A stretch of 64,000 nt of DNA from Sphingorhabdus sp. Alg231-15 (GTDB taxonomy: Bacteria; Pseudomonadota; Alphaproteobacteria; Sphingomonadales; Sphingomonadaceae), in the NCBI RefSeq assembly GCF_900149705.1, contig NZ_LT703001.1:3218001-3282000 (forward strand), written 5' to 3'. Shown here piece after piece: positions 37,454 to 46,619 of this stretch; the first letter of the stretch is position 1; each line of letters opens with the position of its first letter. Under the pieces are notes generated by a model, which did not search any database, was not told the DNA's origin, and saw only the letters and a program-made list of their open reading frames with translations. The position numbers and the translations under genes are program-made.

Positions 37454-38346
37454 TAATCGACAACCCTGTTGCGCACATACCAAGCATCAAACGCTGAATG
37501 CTCCTTCAGAACTCGGCTGTACCCCCATGGTTTGAGCAAGGCATCGAGAGCGTCGATCTTCTCTTGGATATAGTTATGCTCCACAGCAATAAGCTGAAAT
37601 TTCGGTCCGGTTTCAAAGGGGTATGCTGATAAAATGTCGACTTCACTACCCTCGGTATCAACACTGAGGAAATCGATCTCGTCGGGCGCGTTATTCCGTT
37701 CTAGAAGGTCAATCAGCGATATTGTTTGGACCGAAATCGTGCGCATGATACTGCGACTGTGTCGGTCGGACTGTGCAGTGTCAGTCACTCCAGCAAGCTC
37801 CGCATTTTCGGCAATCTGGAAATGTAAAGTTTGACCGGTTTCCTTCCAAACACAATCCTCGACGATTGTAGAGCCGGGACGATTAGAACGCAAAGACTGA
37901 TGCCAATCCGGATTGGGTTCGGCTAGAATTCCACTCCAACCATATTTCTTTTCAAGGAGATAGCTGTTACTCTTTTCCAAACCGTCGGTTGCACCAAATT
38001 CGACAAAAAAGCCGCCCTGTTTGCTATCGAGCTCTGAGAGGGCCCAGATGTCCTGAAAAAGCTGTGCTCGGCTATCGGGCCAATCTTTAGCCATCTGTGA
38101 CAAGAATGGCGGCCGGAGTTCTTCATCACCCCGATTCTGCCAAACGCGAGCAGCGCGCGACAGAAGGAACATCGTCGCCCGATCCGCTATCGAACTCTTG
38201 ATAGGTGCGGGCAAAAGATGTGTGCGCCCATATGCTGGGCTCGCTGTCGGCTGTGATTTTATTGAACGTTCTATCAAGCGACGTCGCCTGTCCCCGCGAA
38301 AGAGAAACGAAATATTAAAATAGAACAGGGAGATAAAATTATTCAT
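37453..38346 (-). CDS. FkbM-family methyltransferase (copy 3)
   Basis: This 297-residue protein has a basic N-terminal 80 residues and then a methyltransferase core. GGFFVEFGATDGLEKSNSYL (glycine-rich SAM loop, with Phe-Gly-Ala-Thr in place of Val-Gly-Ala-Asn), GWSGILAEPNPDWHQSL, and IDFLSVDTEGSEVDILSAY are visible. This subtype belongs to the FkbM family with the ExD-type acidic strand. It starts six bases from the end of the GT2 gene and ends in a one-base overlap with the second FkbM gene, so they form one operon. The target sugar is unknown. Confidence 0.82.
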   Translation of the reverse strand: MNNFISLFYFNISFLFRGDRRRRLIERSIKSQPTASPAYGRTHLLPAPIKSSIADRATMFLLSRAARVWQNRGDEELRPPFLSQMAKDWPDSRAQLFQDIWALSELDSKQGGFFVEFGATDGLEKSNSYLLEKKYGWSGILAEPNPDWHQSLRSNRPGSTIVEDCVWKETGQTLHFQIAENAELAGVTDTAQSDRHSRSIMRTISVQTISLIDLLERNNAPDEIDFLSVDTEGSEVDILSAYPFETGPKFQLIAVEHNYIQEKIDALDALLKPWGYSRVLKEHSAFDAWYVRNRVVD

Positions 38347-38351
38347 TTTTA

Positions 38352-39128
38352 TTATGATTCCAAATAAACTTTGATCTTCGAAAAATCTCTAGCTGGCAAT
38401 TTTGAGAATTTTTTCCAATATAAGAGTGGATAGAGATGCCAGCCGAGCAATTTGAATCCGATAAAACGTGAAACATACAGCGGAGCTTTGTACCACGGTT
38501 TGTCATTCAGGATGGCGCGCAATGCTTTGAAGGATTGACCCGCTGAGACGCCATCTAAAGCAAAAATAGAATGGGGTACGTCAACAAATTTCAAGGGTTT
38601 GTTTCCGACCACACGTATCATCCAGCGACTATCAGCATCAATCATGCGATCATCTTCGAAGGCAATCCTTTTTGCATCGGGCACGCGAAACAGAAATGCG
38701 CCGTGTAGTGGTAGTCGTTGCAAGCCGGTGCCAGCGTGCAAAGGTGTCCGGTTAAAAGCGTAGGGTCCTGCAACTATAATCGCGTTAAATCCATATGTTT
38801 CATTCGGATCCAATTCGCTAAGATGTTGCACAGCATCCCAATGTTGGCAGTCTCCGCTATTTAAGAAAACTGCATGATCTTCATTTTCAAGCGCATTCAA
38901 ACCACAATTCATGGCTCGGTAAATTCCCCGTTTAGTTTCTATGACAAGTGTGTCACCTGCGATCATGTTTTCCTTAATGATAGCTTGATGGGCATTGTAG
39001 GATCCACCATCAACAATAATCCAACGGAATTTAAGCCCTGCCGCCCTTGATCTGGCTAAGCTTTGTGCGGTCCGTTGGAATTCTTGTGAATTGTTGAATG
39101 TCAGAGTTATGATCGCAATTTGGCTCAT
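38352..39128 (-). CDS. Family 2 glycosyltransferase
   Basis: This 258-residue GT-A enzyme begins IAIITLTFNNSQEFQRTAQS. It has IIVDGGSYNAHQ near residue 37, GIYRAMNCGLNALENE and FLNSGDCQHW (the metal-binding Asp). The layout is that of small WcaA/WaaE-like transferases acting on the cytosolic face. Its start overlaps the upstream polymerase gene by four bases (ATGA). Donor sugar unknown. Confidence 0.85.
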   Translation of the reverse strand: MSQIAIITLTFNNSQEFQRTAQSLARSRAAGLKFRWIIVDGGSYNAHQAIIKENMIAGDTLVIETKRGIYRAMNCGLNALENEDHAVFLNSGDCQHWDAVQHLSELDPNETYGFNAIIVAGPYAFNRTPLHAGTGLQRLPLHGAFLFRVPDAKRIAFEDDRMIDADSRWMIRVVGNKPLKFVDVPHSIFALDGVSAGQSFKALRAILNDKPWYKAPLYVSRFIGFKLLGWHLYPLLYWKKFSKLPARDFSKIKVYLES

Positions 39129-40327
39129 AAAGGTCTTTTTCGGACGCCAATCTCTCGCTTTTTTGAATACTTGGTGGTTTTATGAGGTCTACGCCTTGTC
39201 TGCGATCGTTTTGTTCGATGTTCTCTAGACCTATAGGCCTCAAAAGCAAAGTGAAATGCAACGATGAGTATAGGAAAATTGTCGCGCATGTCGCCTGAAA
39301 ACAACGGGCCGGCGACGATTCCTAGTAAGTAAAGATTGTTGGGTTGGCTAATGATTTTGGTCAAGCAGTAGACCATTACAACGGTTATAAACGTACCAAA
39401 CCCTATGCCGTGGTATGCAAATGCTTCCACCAGTATAGAATGGGGATAGCTACCAAATATTGTGTAAAGATCAGCGATTGTATAGTTGTCGCCAAAAATG
39501 ATTCTAGGGCTCATCAAATCTCTGATCATCAGCAGTCGGAAAGACTCAGAAGCATTCGATATACTGAGATTGATTCCCAGCTCGCCAAGCAATGTGAAAA
39601 CCTGCTGAAGGTTGGAAACCGACACAACCAAGATGATTGTAGAAACTGGTAAAATCAAAGACCGAAGTTTTGGAGCGAAAATATTAGTCAGAAAGATACC
39701 CAGCATAGCCAAATAGAGAATTTGACCGGCACGTGAATCGACCACATTTATTAGCCAAAATGCGATTCCGCTTATGACAATAAAACCAGCCCAATGACGT
39801 TGTTTTATGCACCCCCAAGCGATAAGGCCATACCACAATAATACGATCCGATAGAGTACATTGGCCCCGAATAGGGCAGTTACTTGGTTCTCATTCTGGA
39901 AAAAAGGATACAAACCGGCAAACATAAGCGTACCAGTGATCACATAGTTACCAAGTGGCTGGTTGTCAGCCTCCCTCAAAAAGTAAAGCAGCGGCCAAGA
40001 AACTAGCATCAGCAGCGGCCAGATATAATAGTCATCATATGAAGCCACGAAGGTGGATTCATCAAGGAGCAATATCACCAATCCAAACGCCAAAATGGCT
40101 AACAGTGGTCCGCCAAATTTTGCCCGCACTTGCCCGACCGCTGCCAAAATTATGTGGCAAGAGAGCGAAAGCGGAAAGGCAACATAAATGCCGGCCGCGA
40201 TGGAGTTAGTAGCAAAAAAAAGGAGCATGAACGGCATAATCATGATTGCCCAATAATTTGCTACTCCGAGCAGCGGTAACGGTGCGCGCGGCGGTTGCTG
40301 CTTAGTCATAGATACTGATCTGGTCAT
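39125..40327 (-). CDS. Wzy-like polysaccharide polymerase (polytopic)
   Basis: This 400-residue protein has about ten to eleven hydrophobic segments, a long mid-protein loop, and a strongly basic C-terminal tail of about 40 residues. DSRAGQILYLAMLG near residue 200 and FGSYPHSILVEAFAYHGIGF near residue 291 follow the O-antigen polymerase/ligase pattern, in which an Arg-rich loop and a His-containing loop bind the lipid-linked substrate. It heads the minus-strand run polymerase, GT2, FkbM, FkbM, Wzx. Identification rests on topology, the loop motif and context. ATG 40309 is an alternative start. Confidence 0.7.
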   Translation of the reverse strand: MTRSVSMTKQQPPRAPLPLLGVANYWAIMIMPFMLLFFATNSIAAGIYVAFPLSLSCHIILAAVGQVRAKFGGPLLAILAFGLVILLLDESTFVASYDDYYIWPLLMLVSWPLLYFLREADNQPLGNYVITGTLMFAGLYPFFQNENQVTALFGANVLYRIVLLWYGLIAWGCIKQRHWAGFIVISGIAFWLINVVDSRAGQILYLAMLGIFLTNIFAPKLRSLILPVSTIILVVSVSNLQQVFTLLGELGINLSISNASESFRLLMIRDLMSPRIIFGDNYTIADLYTIFGSYPHSILVEAFAYHGIGFGTFITVVMVYCLTKIISQPNNLYLLGIVAGPLFSGDMRDNFPILIVAFHFAFEAYRSREHRTKRSQTRRRPHKTTKYSKKREIGVRKRPL

Positions 40328-40932
40328 ATTAGACTAGTCTTTCTATGCATGACTTTTTGCGGCACATAGGCGATTAACCTGATTAATAGACTCAGAAATA
40401 AAGTAATCTGTCGTAGCGGTAAAGGCATTATATAGGATACTTGCACCGTAGATTGAAATCACAAAAAGTTGATCAAATTTTATTGAGTCTTGTTTGACCG
40501 TGATGGCCATGAAAATCTCGATTTCAAAAACTGTCACCAATATCTTTCGTATTTAAGGCGAAGGTCCATGTGTGAACTCACCTTCAGATGCAACAGCTTT
40601 TTTTGAATGGTCCTGTGCTATGCCCAACATTACAGTTTTGTCCGGATTTGCCGCCACACCTTTGGATCGGAGTCCAATGTTGTCGGTTAGCAGACCTAAC
40701 TTTTCTAGAGTGAGTGTCCCTGGGGCAAAGCCTTCTCTGAGATAATTTGGAAAAACCGACACCGCGATTTTATAAACTCTGTCTAGGGTAACAAAAAATT
40801 TGTTTCCCGCTATTTTCTAGCCTGGCCCTCATTTTTTTGCGCACTGTGTTCGGTTTGCTAACGGCTCAATTCCAACAATCCAATATCTGTATACTGGACA
40901 GATGTCGCTTAAGAATCAACTGTGGGCCTACG
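40328..40932. other. 605-base gap at the edge of the EPS locus, no supported gene
   Basis: Two short minus-strand frames occur here (40343-40540 and 40553-40762), but neither has a convincing ribosome-binding site or a recognisable family. The sequence reads like decayed DNA and a promoter region for the minus-strand polymerase operon. It marks the boundary between the polysaccharide locus and the globin/autotransporter region. Confidence 0.5.
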
Positions 40933-41463
40933 CTATCGAAGTCTAAACTCCTGATAAACATAGCCTCCGTCATATATTTTCGTTTCCGTGCATGAAATTT
41001 CTGTGTCGCATGACATCTCACCAAACAGTTTTGTGCCCTCACCCAATAGGATGGGCGCGCGTTTCAAACGTATGATGTCAATTTCATTGTCGGCCATTAG
41101 AGCACCCGCAAACGCACCTCCACCACAGAGGTAGATCGGACCATCTTGATTCTGGCGCAACTCCTGCAGAAGCGCTCGCTGATTGTCGCGCACGATCTGG
41201 ACTTCCCGATCCGCCGGAAGGTCCAATGTCTGAGAAAATATGTACGTTGTGAGATGCGGATATGGATTTTGGCCGGGCTCGAGGCCGTATCGATATCCAA
41301 ATTCATAGGTTTTGCGACCCATGATCGCACAGGAATAGGTAGACAGTCGCTGACCATAGTCTTCAACGACTGGGCCTTCATGGGCAAATTTGGTTATATC
41401 TTCGTCGGGGCCAGCGATGAGACAATCAATGGATACAGCAACGTCGTAGATAATGGGTTGCAT
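40933..41463 (-). CDS. Dihydrofolate reductase / RibD C-terminal family protein
   Basis: This 176-residue protein starts MQPIIYDVAVSIDCLIAGPD with GGAGC seven bases upstream of ATG 41463; an ATG at 41475 is less likely. It has CAIMGRKTYEFGYRYG, IYLCGGGAFAGALMADNEID and RAPILLGEGTKLFGEM, the strand-loop patterns of the RibD_C/DHFR-like NADPH-dependent reductases. Stand-alone members are mostly uncharacterised, so real substrates are unknown. It is not obviously linked to its neighbours. Confidence 0.85.
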   Translation of the reverse strand: MQPIIYDVAVSIDCLIAGPDEDITKFAHEGPVVEDYGQRLSTYSCAIMGRKTYEFGYRYGLEPGQNPYPHLTTYIFSQTLDLPADREVQIVRDNQRALLQELRQNQDGPIYLCGGGAFAGALMADNEIDIIRLKRAPILLGEGTKLFGEMSCDTEISCTETKIYDGGYVYQEFRLR

Positions 41464-41557
41464 GAAAAGCTCCAATCTTGAGGGAGGGAACGGAGGCAGG
41501 TCCTAGTCGATTCAGTCTGATCTGAAGGATATGGAAAAGTGAGGAAAACAACAACTG

Positions 41558-41914
41558 CTAACCAATTTGCGAGAGTATCAGGACCACAAGGACCAAGTAG
41601 AGCGCCAATAGGGTGCTGGTCACGCGTCGGTTTCGCGATTTCTGCAAATGGTAATGCAAAGACTGGAATAATAACCGATTAGATGCCTCCTTCGATCGGC
41701 ATTTCAAGCCGAATTCCTTCGGCTTCTCACTGATTTGGTGAGCCCCTTCCATTTCTGAGTCTGGAATATATGCGGCATCGGGATGTGATGGAAACGGCTG
41801 CGGCCGATTGCGAGACACAGTTTTTATGGCGGTGGTTTCCGTCTGATTTGTACCCAGGTTGGAAGGCTGCGGAATGTCGTCACGTTCATCTACCGAAATC
41901 CAATATTGCGACAT
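41558..41914 (-). CDS. Small tail-anchored membrane protein, uncharacterised
   Basis: This 118-residue protein has a strong ribosome-binding site GGAGGAT eight bases before ATG 41914. The first 90 residues are polar and proline/serine-rich. A basic stretch QKSRNRRVTS then leads into one hydrophobic helix, TLLALYLVLVVLILSQIG, at the very C-terminus. That is a tail-anchored (N-in) topology. I do not recognise a family. About 95 bases upstream is a copy of the sequence found in the leader of the TIGR03032 gene (GGTTCTTGCAT on this strand). Confidence 0.55.
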   Translation of the reverse strand: MSQYWISVDERDDIPQPSNLGTNQTETTAIKTVSRNRPQPFPSHPDAAYIPDSEMEGAHQISEKPKEFGLKCRSKEASNRLLFQSLHYHLQKSRNRRVTSTLLALYLVLVVLILSQIG

Positions 41915-42265
41915 TAACGATATCCTCCAATGGTAAGTTGGGAAATTCCAAAAAACTAAAACGACAAAGATGTTGAGTGCTTAGAATGCTTTACTATTGT
42001 TGAATTGATGCAAGAACCGGCAATGACGCAACGTCGCCTTGCACAAATGCCACTTGGTGGGTGGTAGATACCTTATCCAAATTTCAAGCCCATATCTTTG
42101 CATGGTGAATTTGCAGTTTTGCGGGTTCATTGTTGAGAGTGGCTACAGTATTTTAGTCAAAATGGGCGTGATCGGGCGCCAGAATACTCCTTTGCGCCTT
42201 TGTACATAACGCCTCGTGGCCTGGAGGTTGAAAGGCCATCATGATGTGTTGGAGAACTTAATTTC
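41915..42265. promoter_or_regulatory. Divergent region, tail-anchored gene / globin 1, with TTGCAT-type half sites
   Basis: This 351-base region separates outward genes. At 42001-42014 it reads TTGAATTGATGCAA and at 42040-42053 TTGCACAAATGCCA. Both resemble the palindrome CTTGCAT-AA-ATGCAAG in the TIGR03032 leader at 54181-54196. GGAG precedes the globin ATG at 42266. These may be sites for a shared regulator, but the matches are imperfect. Confidence 0.3.
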
Positions 42266-42745
42266 ATGGACCATCTATCGAAATTCGAGAATTTTCTTAC
42301 GGTGGCAGAGATTGATATTGTCCGGAGAAGTTTTCTGAACCTGGGCGATGAAAACGCGCGCGCCGGCGAACTTTTCTATCAACAGCTTTTCGACGATAAG
42401 CCCGAACTAAAAAGTCTATTCTTGAGTGATATTTCGGTTCAATCTGAGAAACTGACGAACATGCTTGGTATGATTGTCTCACAGATTCACAATATGCCAG
42501 AGTTGCTGCCTATGCTGGCTGACCTTGCGCGGCGTCATCTGGGATATGGGGTGGAGGCAGAGCATTATAGAGATGTGGGTGATGCGCTCATTAGTACGAT
42601 CCGCGACGTTTTAGGCCCCAAGTTCGGACCTGATGTCGAAGCAGCCTGGACAAAGGCCTATGAGGGTATTGCCTTGACGATGATCCAATGCTGTTATGGC
42701 AGAGCTGGTATCGAAAAATATGAGATGGCCCGCACGCATGATTAG
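42266..42745 (+). CDS. Single-domain globin (copy 1)
   Basis: This 159-residue protein has the full globin helix pattern: ENFLTVAEIDIVRRSF (helix A), YQQLFDDKPELKSLF (B-C), LTNMLGMIVSQIHNMPELL (E) and LARRHLGYGVEAEHYRDVGD (F-G) with proximal His91 as the haem ligand. The H helix is EAAWTKAYEGIALTMIQ. The length and the HLGYGV motif fit the flavohaemoglobin/neuroglobin-like single-domain group, without a reductase domain. It could bind O2 or NO for sensing, scavenging or detoxification. A clear paralogue lies at 52426-52923, with the same residue numbering of the proximal His. GGAG precedes the start. Confidence 0.9.
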   Translation: MDHLSKFENFLTVAEIDIVRRSFLNLGDENARAGELFYQQLFDDKPELKSLFLSDISVQSEKLTNMLGMIVSQIHNMPELLPMLADLARRHLGYGVEAEHYRDVGDALISTIRDVLGPKFGPDVEAAWTKAYEGIALTMIQCCYGRAGIEKYEMARTHD

Positions 42746-43386
42746 CTGAACATCGAACCGGGACCGGTCAAGACCGTTCAAGCAGGACTCTGGAAACAAC
42801 AGGTAACTCGTCGAGTATTTCTCATATATTATAATTTGAACTGTAAGTTATGGGCGATAACTATCTGAAATTCAGTGAAATATGTCAGTACACGGCCGAT
42901 AGCAGACTTATCATTTAGCAAGACCATTAGGAACTGCTTCAGGCCCGGTCGCGCCAGACTCTGAGAAAGTCGCGACATTGTTGTCGGGAAACCAAGCCGC
43001 CAGGCCAAATCGAACTGAGTTTTCTTGCCGACTCTCCTTACTGCCAACTCTCCAATGCCCACTTTTGCCCCAAAAGATGGACATTGAAGAGTCCGGTGAC
43101 GAATGCAGTGAGGCAAATGTGAGAACAAGCCTCAATTGATAGTCATCAAGCTAGGCAGCGGCATAGCCTATATCGGGTTGGGTCAGAACCCGCAAAAGCG
43201 CATATTTGCAATGCAGCCATGTGGGTTCGCGATGTTTCTTGCCGTCGTTAAAGCCTCTAATTCAGAGCTGGCTGAATAGACTGCGCGCGCAAGCATTCAC
43301 CCATTTTCTGTCCACAGTTACCCGGCCTGGAAAATATGAACTTTGACCATGATGGGTATCGGCCGGTTAACAATAGGGACTTTTTG
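42746..43386. other. 641-base gap after globin 1, no supported gene
   Basis: Minus-strand frames at 42829-43128 and 42911-43135 overlap each other in different frames, and neither is recognisable. The region contains GGACCGGTCAAGACCG at about 42760-42775, which could fold weakly, but no T-run follows. The promoter for the gene at 43387 is expected near the right end. Confidence 0.45.
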
Positions 43387-45237
43387 ATGTCTAATCTTCG
43401 GTTGGTTATTTGTGCAGCTCTTGCCGCAACGGGGCTTGTCTTTTTTAGCGGTAATTTGCAGGCTGAAACTGGCGTTAGAGAATGTCTTTTGACACCGAGT
43501 AACACCTGCGTGGATAGGTTAAACACACGCTTGAACGATCTTGAAACGGGTATGCAGAATACCAGTGTGCAATCTCTGTTAAAGCTTAGGCGCGTTTCAG
43601 CACTGGTATTTTGGCGCAAGTTTGATCTGGCCGAGGCCATCGTCAATGCCATACCAACGGACGCACGAAATACCATTTTGAAGGATTCGGCGCTTGTCGC
43701 AATTGTTTCGGTATCCCACGAAGATCCACCAGGTCGAGCTCGGCGTTTGCTGGCCCAGATTGAATCTGCGGAATATTATGAGATTGCTCGAGCCAATTAT
43801 ATTGCCAATCTGGCGCGTGCTTCCGATCCGGAAACAGCGCTACAAGCGCTTGCGGCCACTAATCGTCCGAATAAGCCGCTTAAATATGTGGCTGTAGGTG
43901 AACTCTCGCAGGGATTGGCTTTGGATGGCCGGCTCCAAGAAGCCGTCGCGCTTATCCGAAACGGGACTGGGAATGATGAGGGTCGGGAAGGAAGCTACCT
44001 GTCATTTCTTGTTATCAATGAACTTGATCAAGGCCGGATAACCAATGCCGAGAAGCTCTTGACTGACATTAGAGACCCGTTCTGGAAAGCTATCGCCCGA
44101 AGTGAGATTGCGGGAGCACTGGCCAAAACCGGAAAGATGGCAGAGGCGGAGAAATGGTTCCATCAAGCACAAAGGGAGATGGCGAATCTAGAGCAGCCAG
44201 ATCGCCGCTTCCGCGTGTTCGAGACTTTCGCGCGCTCTGCTGTGACTGGACAGAGACTGGACCTGGCGGCCAACGCAGTCGGTGGTGTTGGTAACTTTCC
44301 CATAGACCAAGCAACTGCACTAAGCAGGATCGTAGAGATCGCGGCAGGAAAAGTAACCCAGTCGGAATGGAGGCCGATCGCTGATCGGGCGATTTCCTTA
44401 CTAATGAAACTCGAAGTCTCCTCTGAAGCAACGCGTATTAGACGGGATAGCGGCTGGAGCCGTCTGGCCGACGCAGTAGCGATGGCAGGGGATCCAAAAT
44501 TAGCAGCACGCCTAACAAAGAAAATCTCTGACAAAAAATGGCAGGATCATAATCTCGCCCAAATCGTCAGGACATCAACGCACAGTTCGCAGTTTCAGGA
44601 GGCGCTTGATCTGCTGGAGCTTCAGACGGATTGGGACAAACGCGTTCAAGGATATATTTCCCTTGCCCAAGTGGCGGAAAACTCCGGGCATAAAGATTTG
44701 GCCAAGGAATCGCTTGTGACCGCCATTGGACTGATCGAGGGGCCTGAGTTTGTTCCCGTAAATGAAACGACAATCAGCCATTTAGCAAGATATGAATCGC
44801 GGGCCGGTCAGTATGAGCGCGCCGAGATGCGGCTAAGGCACGTGAAAGACAAAGAGCTTCAGATTCGCGGCCGGATATTCAATCTCGATATGGCGGCAAC
44901 ACATGGTTCCAAAGATGATTATGATAGGTATTTTGCGATCGCCCGCGAAGCCATTGAAACGATAGAATCCACAGATAGGCAGGTTCTTTTTTTGCAGATT
45001 CTCGCATCTCAACTTATCTCTGTGGGGAAAACCCAACCCGCTCTTGAGTTCGGCAGATCAATTGAGAAGGGTTGCGCCCGGGATAGATTTTTGGAAAGCA
45101 CGGCATCGCTGATGGTTGACCATCAGCTCTTTTCTCCAGCCCAAAAACTTATCTCCGAAATCTCAGATCCTGTAAAACGCGCTGCTCAAGAACATCAAAT
45201 GGTCTTAAATGCTTTGCGATTATCACTTGCCAGGTGA
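43387..45237 (+). CDS. Secreted helical-repeat (TPR-like) protein
   Basis: This 616-residue protein starts at ATG 43387 (AGGGAC seven bases upstream). Its signal peptide LRLVICAALAATGLVFFSG ends in LQAETG, so it is exported, probably to the periplasm. The mature part consists of tandem helical hairpins of about 35 residues, for example GRLQEAVALIRNG, GRITNAEKLLTDI, GKMAEAEKWFHQAQ and GHKDLAKESLVTAI. These are TPR/SEL1-like and usually bind other proteins. An in-frame ATG at 43336 would place 17 polar residues before the signal and is unlikely. The partner is unknown; it lies in a region of outer-membrane autotransporters. Confidence 0.7.
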   Translation: MSNLRLVICAALAATGLVFFSGNLQAETGVRECLLTPSNTCVDRLNTRLNDLETGMQNTSVQSLLKLRRVSALVFWRKFDLAEAIVNAIPTDARNTILKDSALVAIVSVSHEDPPGRARRLLAQIESAEYYEIARANYIANLARASDPETALQALAATNRPNKPLKYVAVGELSQGLALDGRLQEAVALIRNGTGNDEGREGSYLSFLVINELDQGRITNAEKLLTDIRDPFWKAIARSEIAGALAKTGKMAEAEKWFHQAQREMANLEQPDRRFRVFETFARSAVTGQRLDLAANAVGGVGNFPIDQATALSRIVEIAAGKVTQSEWRPIADRAISLLMKLEVSSEATRIRRDSGWSRLADAVAMAGDPKLAARLTKKISDKKWQDHNLAQIVRTSTHSSQFQEALDLLELQTDWDKRVQGYISLAQVAENSGHKDLAKESLVTAIGLIEGPEFVPVNETTISHLARYESRAGQYERAEMRLRHVKDKELQIRGRIFNLDMAATHGSKDDYDRYFAIAREAIETIESTDRQVLFLQILASQLISVGKTQPALEFGRSIEKGCARDRFLESTASLMVDHQLFSPAQKLISEISDPVKRAAQEHQMVLNALRLSLAR

Positions 45238-45375
45238 ACCGTCGAAACAGGCAAAGTCTGGCTTGTAAGAGCTGTGTCTCGGAGCAACGAATAGTTTCTT
45301 GTCGGCATCCAATAATCTCTGACGCAGTTGATTTGCAAAAACCCATGCACTGTCGGTGAGCATATCCCCAGATGA

Positions 45376-45690
45376 TCAGAAATATTCTGGATTTCCGGAG
45401 ACGATTTTTGTTATCGTTCCTGCCGACTTCCCGTTTCCATCTAGATAAACAAATGCGCCCAAATGCTCAGCCAAGTTGTAGTTATCATTTAGACCATTGT
45501 GCCAAATAACGTCGTAACCGACGTCCTTTATAGCCAACGAACCGCTAACTATTTTGGAGTCTGGTCTTTTCACATGGACTTCGGTGTCGCTGGGATAATA
45601 GACTGAAGCCTGTTTGCGGCCTCCGACATCAATATAGTGGGTATGCCCGACCATCAATTCTGATAATATTTCCCGCTCAAACAGGATCAT
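45376..45690 (-). CDS. Small uncharacterised protein
   Basis: This 104-residue protein is supported by AAGGGAG seven bases before ATG 45690. A longer frame to 45804 adds 38 residues without a ribosome-binding site. It contains VGGRKQASVYYPSDTEVHVK and KDVGYDVIWHNGLNDNYNLA, with alternating strands suggesting a small beta-rich domain. The middle part recalls small glycine-rich cytosolic domains with a conserved Trp-His, but I cannot name a family. There is no signal peptide. Confidence 0.55.
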   Translation of the reverse strand: MILFEREILSELMVGHTHYIDVGGRKQASVYYPSDTEVHVKRPDSKIVSGSLAIKDVGYDVIWHNGLNDNYNLAEHLGAFVYLDGNGKSAGTITKIVSGNPEYF

Positions 45691-46075
45691 CGTATTTCTC
45701 CCTTCGTCATTTGCTATCGTGTTTTTCGACGCGAGCCAAAGATGCGGTTCAAAACCTGATTCCCGCAACAGTGCGGGATCAGCATATCGTTTTCCTCTCC
45801 GCATACTTACATTATACGCCCCAATTTCTGGGCAAAATAGGACAAAAAAGCAGATAACCGGAAACCATATGAGTATTCATGCGTGGATGTTGAATCTCAA
45901 GTTCTGGCGCTTTGCGAGAAATGTGCCGGATGCCGATATCGCGGTTTAGAAAAAATCACTCTGAGCAAAAGGCTATCCTGCTTTATGCTGGGTCGCTCAG
46001 CTTGTTTAAAACAGAATAAGGATCCGGGATGCTTCGGATGGTTCCAGTCTCGGAGCTCGGGTATCAACCTGGCTT
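45691..46075. other. 385-base gap, no supported gene
   Basis: Only short plus-strand frames occur, including a 26-codon one at 45869 without a ribosome-binding site. It presumably holds the promoter of the minus-strand gene at 45690. Nothing else was recognised. Confidence 0.45.
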
Positions 46076-46513
46076 TTAGCTTTGGATAGTGAGGCACCTT
46101 TTTGACTTTTCAAACACTGCTTCCAGATGTTCTAAACCTTTTTGGGTTAGAAAAGCATGATCTTCGCCATCATCGGAATGACCGTGCTCCAAATAGAGAA
46201 GCCCGTCTTTCATGAGCATATCAATGTAGCGCAGTGCATTTGTGGTGGTGCTGACAGGATCATTTTCATGCATTGAAATTTTCACGATTCGGTTCATTTT
46301 ATGCGCTGTGTAAAGCTCCAGCAGAATGTCCCAGCTATCGACGCAAAAATACTGAGCAGGGAAAGAGCGGCTGCATTCACGTCGAAGGTTTAGTGCCAAT
46401 CGGGCGACACTGAGTCGCTCTAACCTCGCTGCCGATTGGTGGCATTCAATACGTTTAAGTCGTTTTTCCATTCTATCTAAGGTCGCTATGAGATCGGTTG
46501 CAGTTTGTTTCAT
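46076..46513 (-). CDS. Winged-helix (MarR-like) putative regulator
   Basis: This 145-residue protein has an N-terminal coiled helix (LIATLDRMEKRLKRIECHQS) and then a winged-helix pattern. VDSWDILLELYTAHKMNRIV (helices 1-2), NDPVSTTTNALRYIDMLMKD (helix 3, recognition) and GLLYLEHGHSDDGEDHAFLT (wing) are visible, ending in KGLEHLEAVFEKS. This matches MarR-type DNA-binding proteins that read short palindromes as dimers. GGAG lies ten bases before ATG 46513. It is the gene next to the 3' end of the first autotransporter and may regulate it, but there is no direct evidence. Confidence 0.72.
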   Translation of the reverse strand: MKQTATDLIATLDRMEKRLKRIECHQSAARLERLSVARLALNLRRECSRSFPAQYFCVDSWDILLELYTAHKMNRIVKISMHENDPVSTTTNALRYIDMLMKDGLLYLEHGHSDDGEDHAFLTQKGLEHLEAVFEKSKRCLTIQS

Positions 46514-46619
46514 ATGCTCTGGCTCCGCAGCGATTTGAGGCTTGTTTATTTGGGTTTTGGAGAATTGTTATGTTGAATTGGATTCATCGTATCTTGCTAG
46601 AAACTCTGAATAATAGTCA

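Noticed and set aside
40343-40762. Two short minus-strand frames of 65 and 69 codons before the polymerase operon
   Set aside because: No ribosome-binding sites, no known family, and unusual composition. Treated as part of a gap.
42829-43135. Two overlapping minus-strand frames of 99 and 74 codons after globin 1
   Set aside because: They overlap in different frames, lack ribosome-binding sites and motifs, and cannot both be real.
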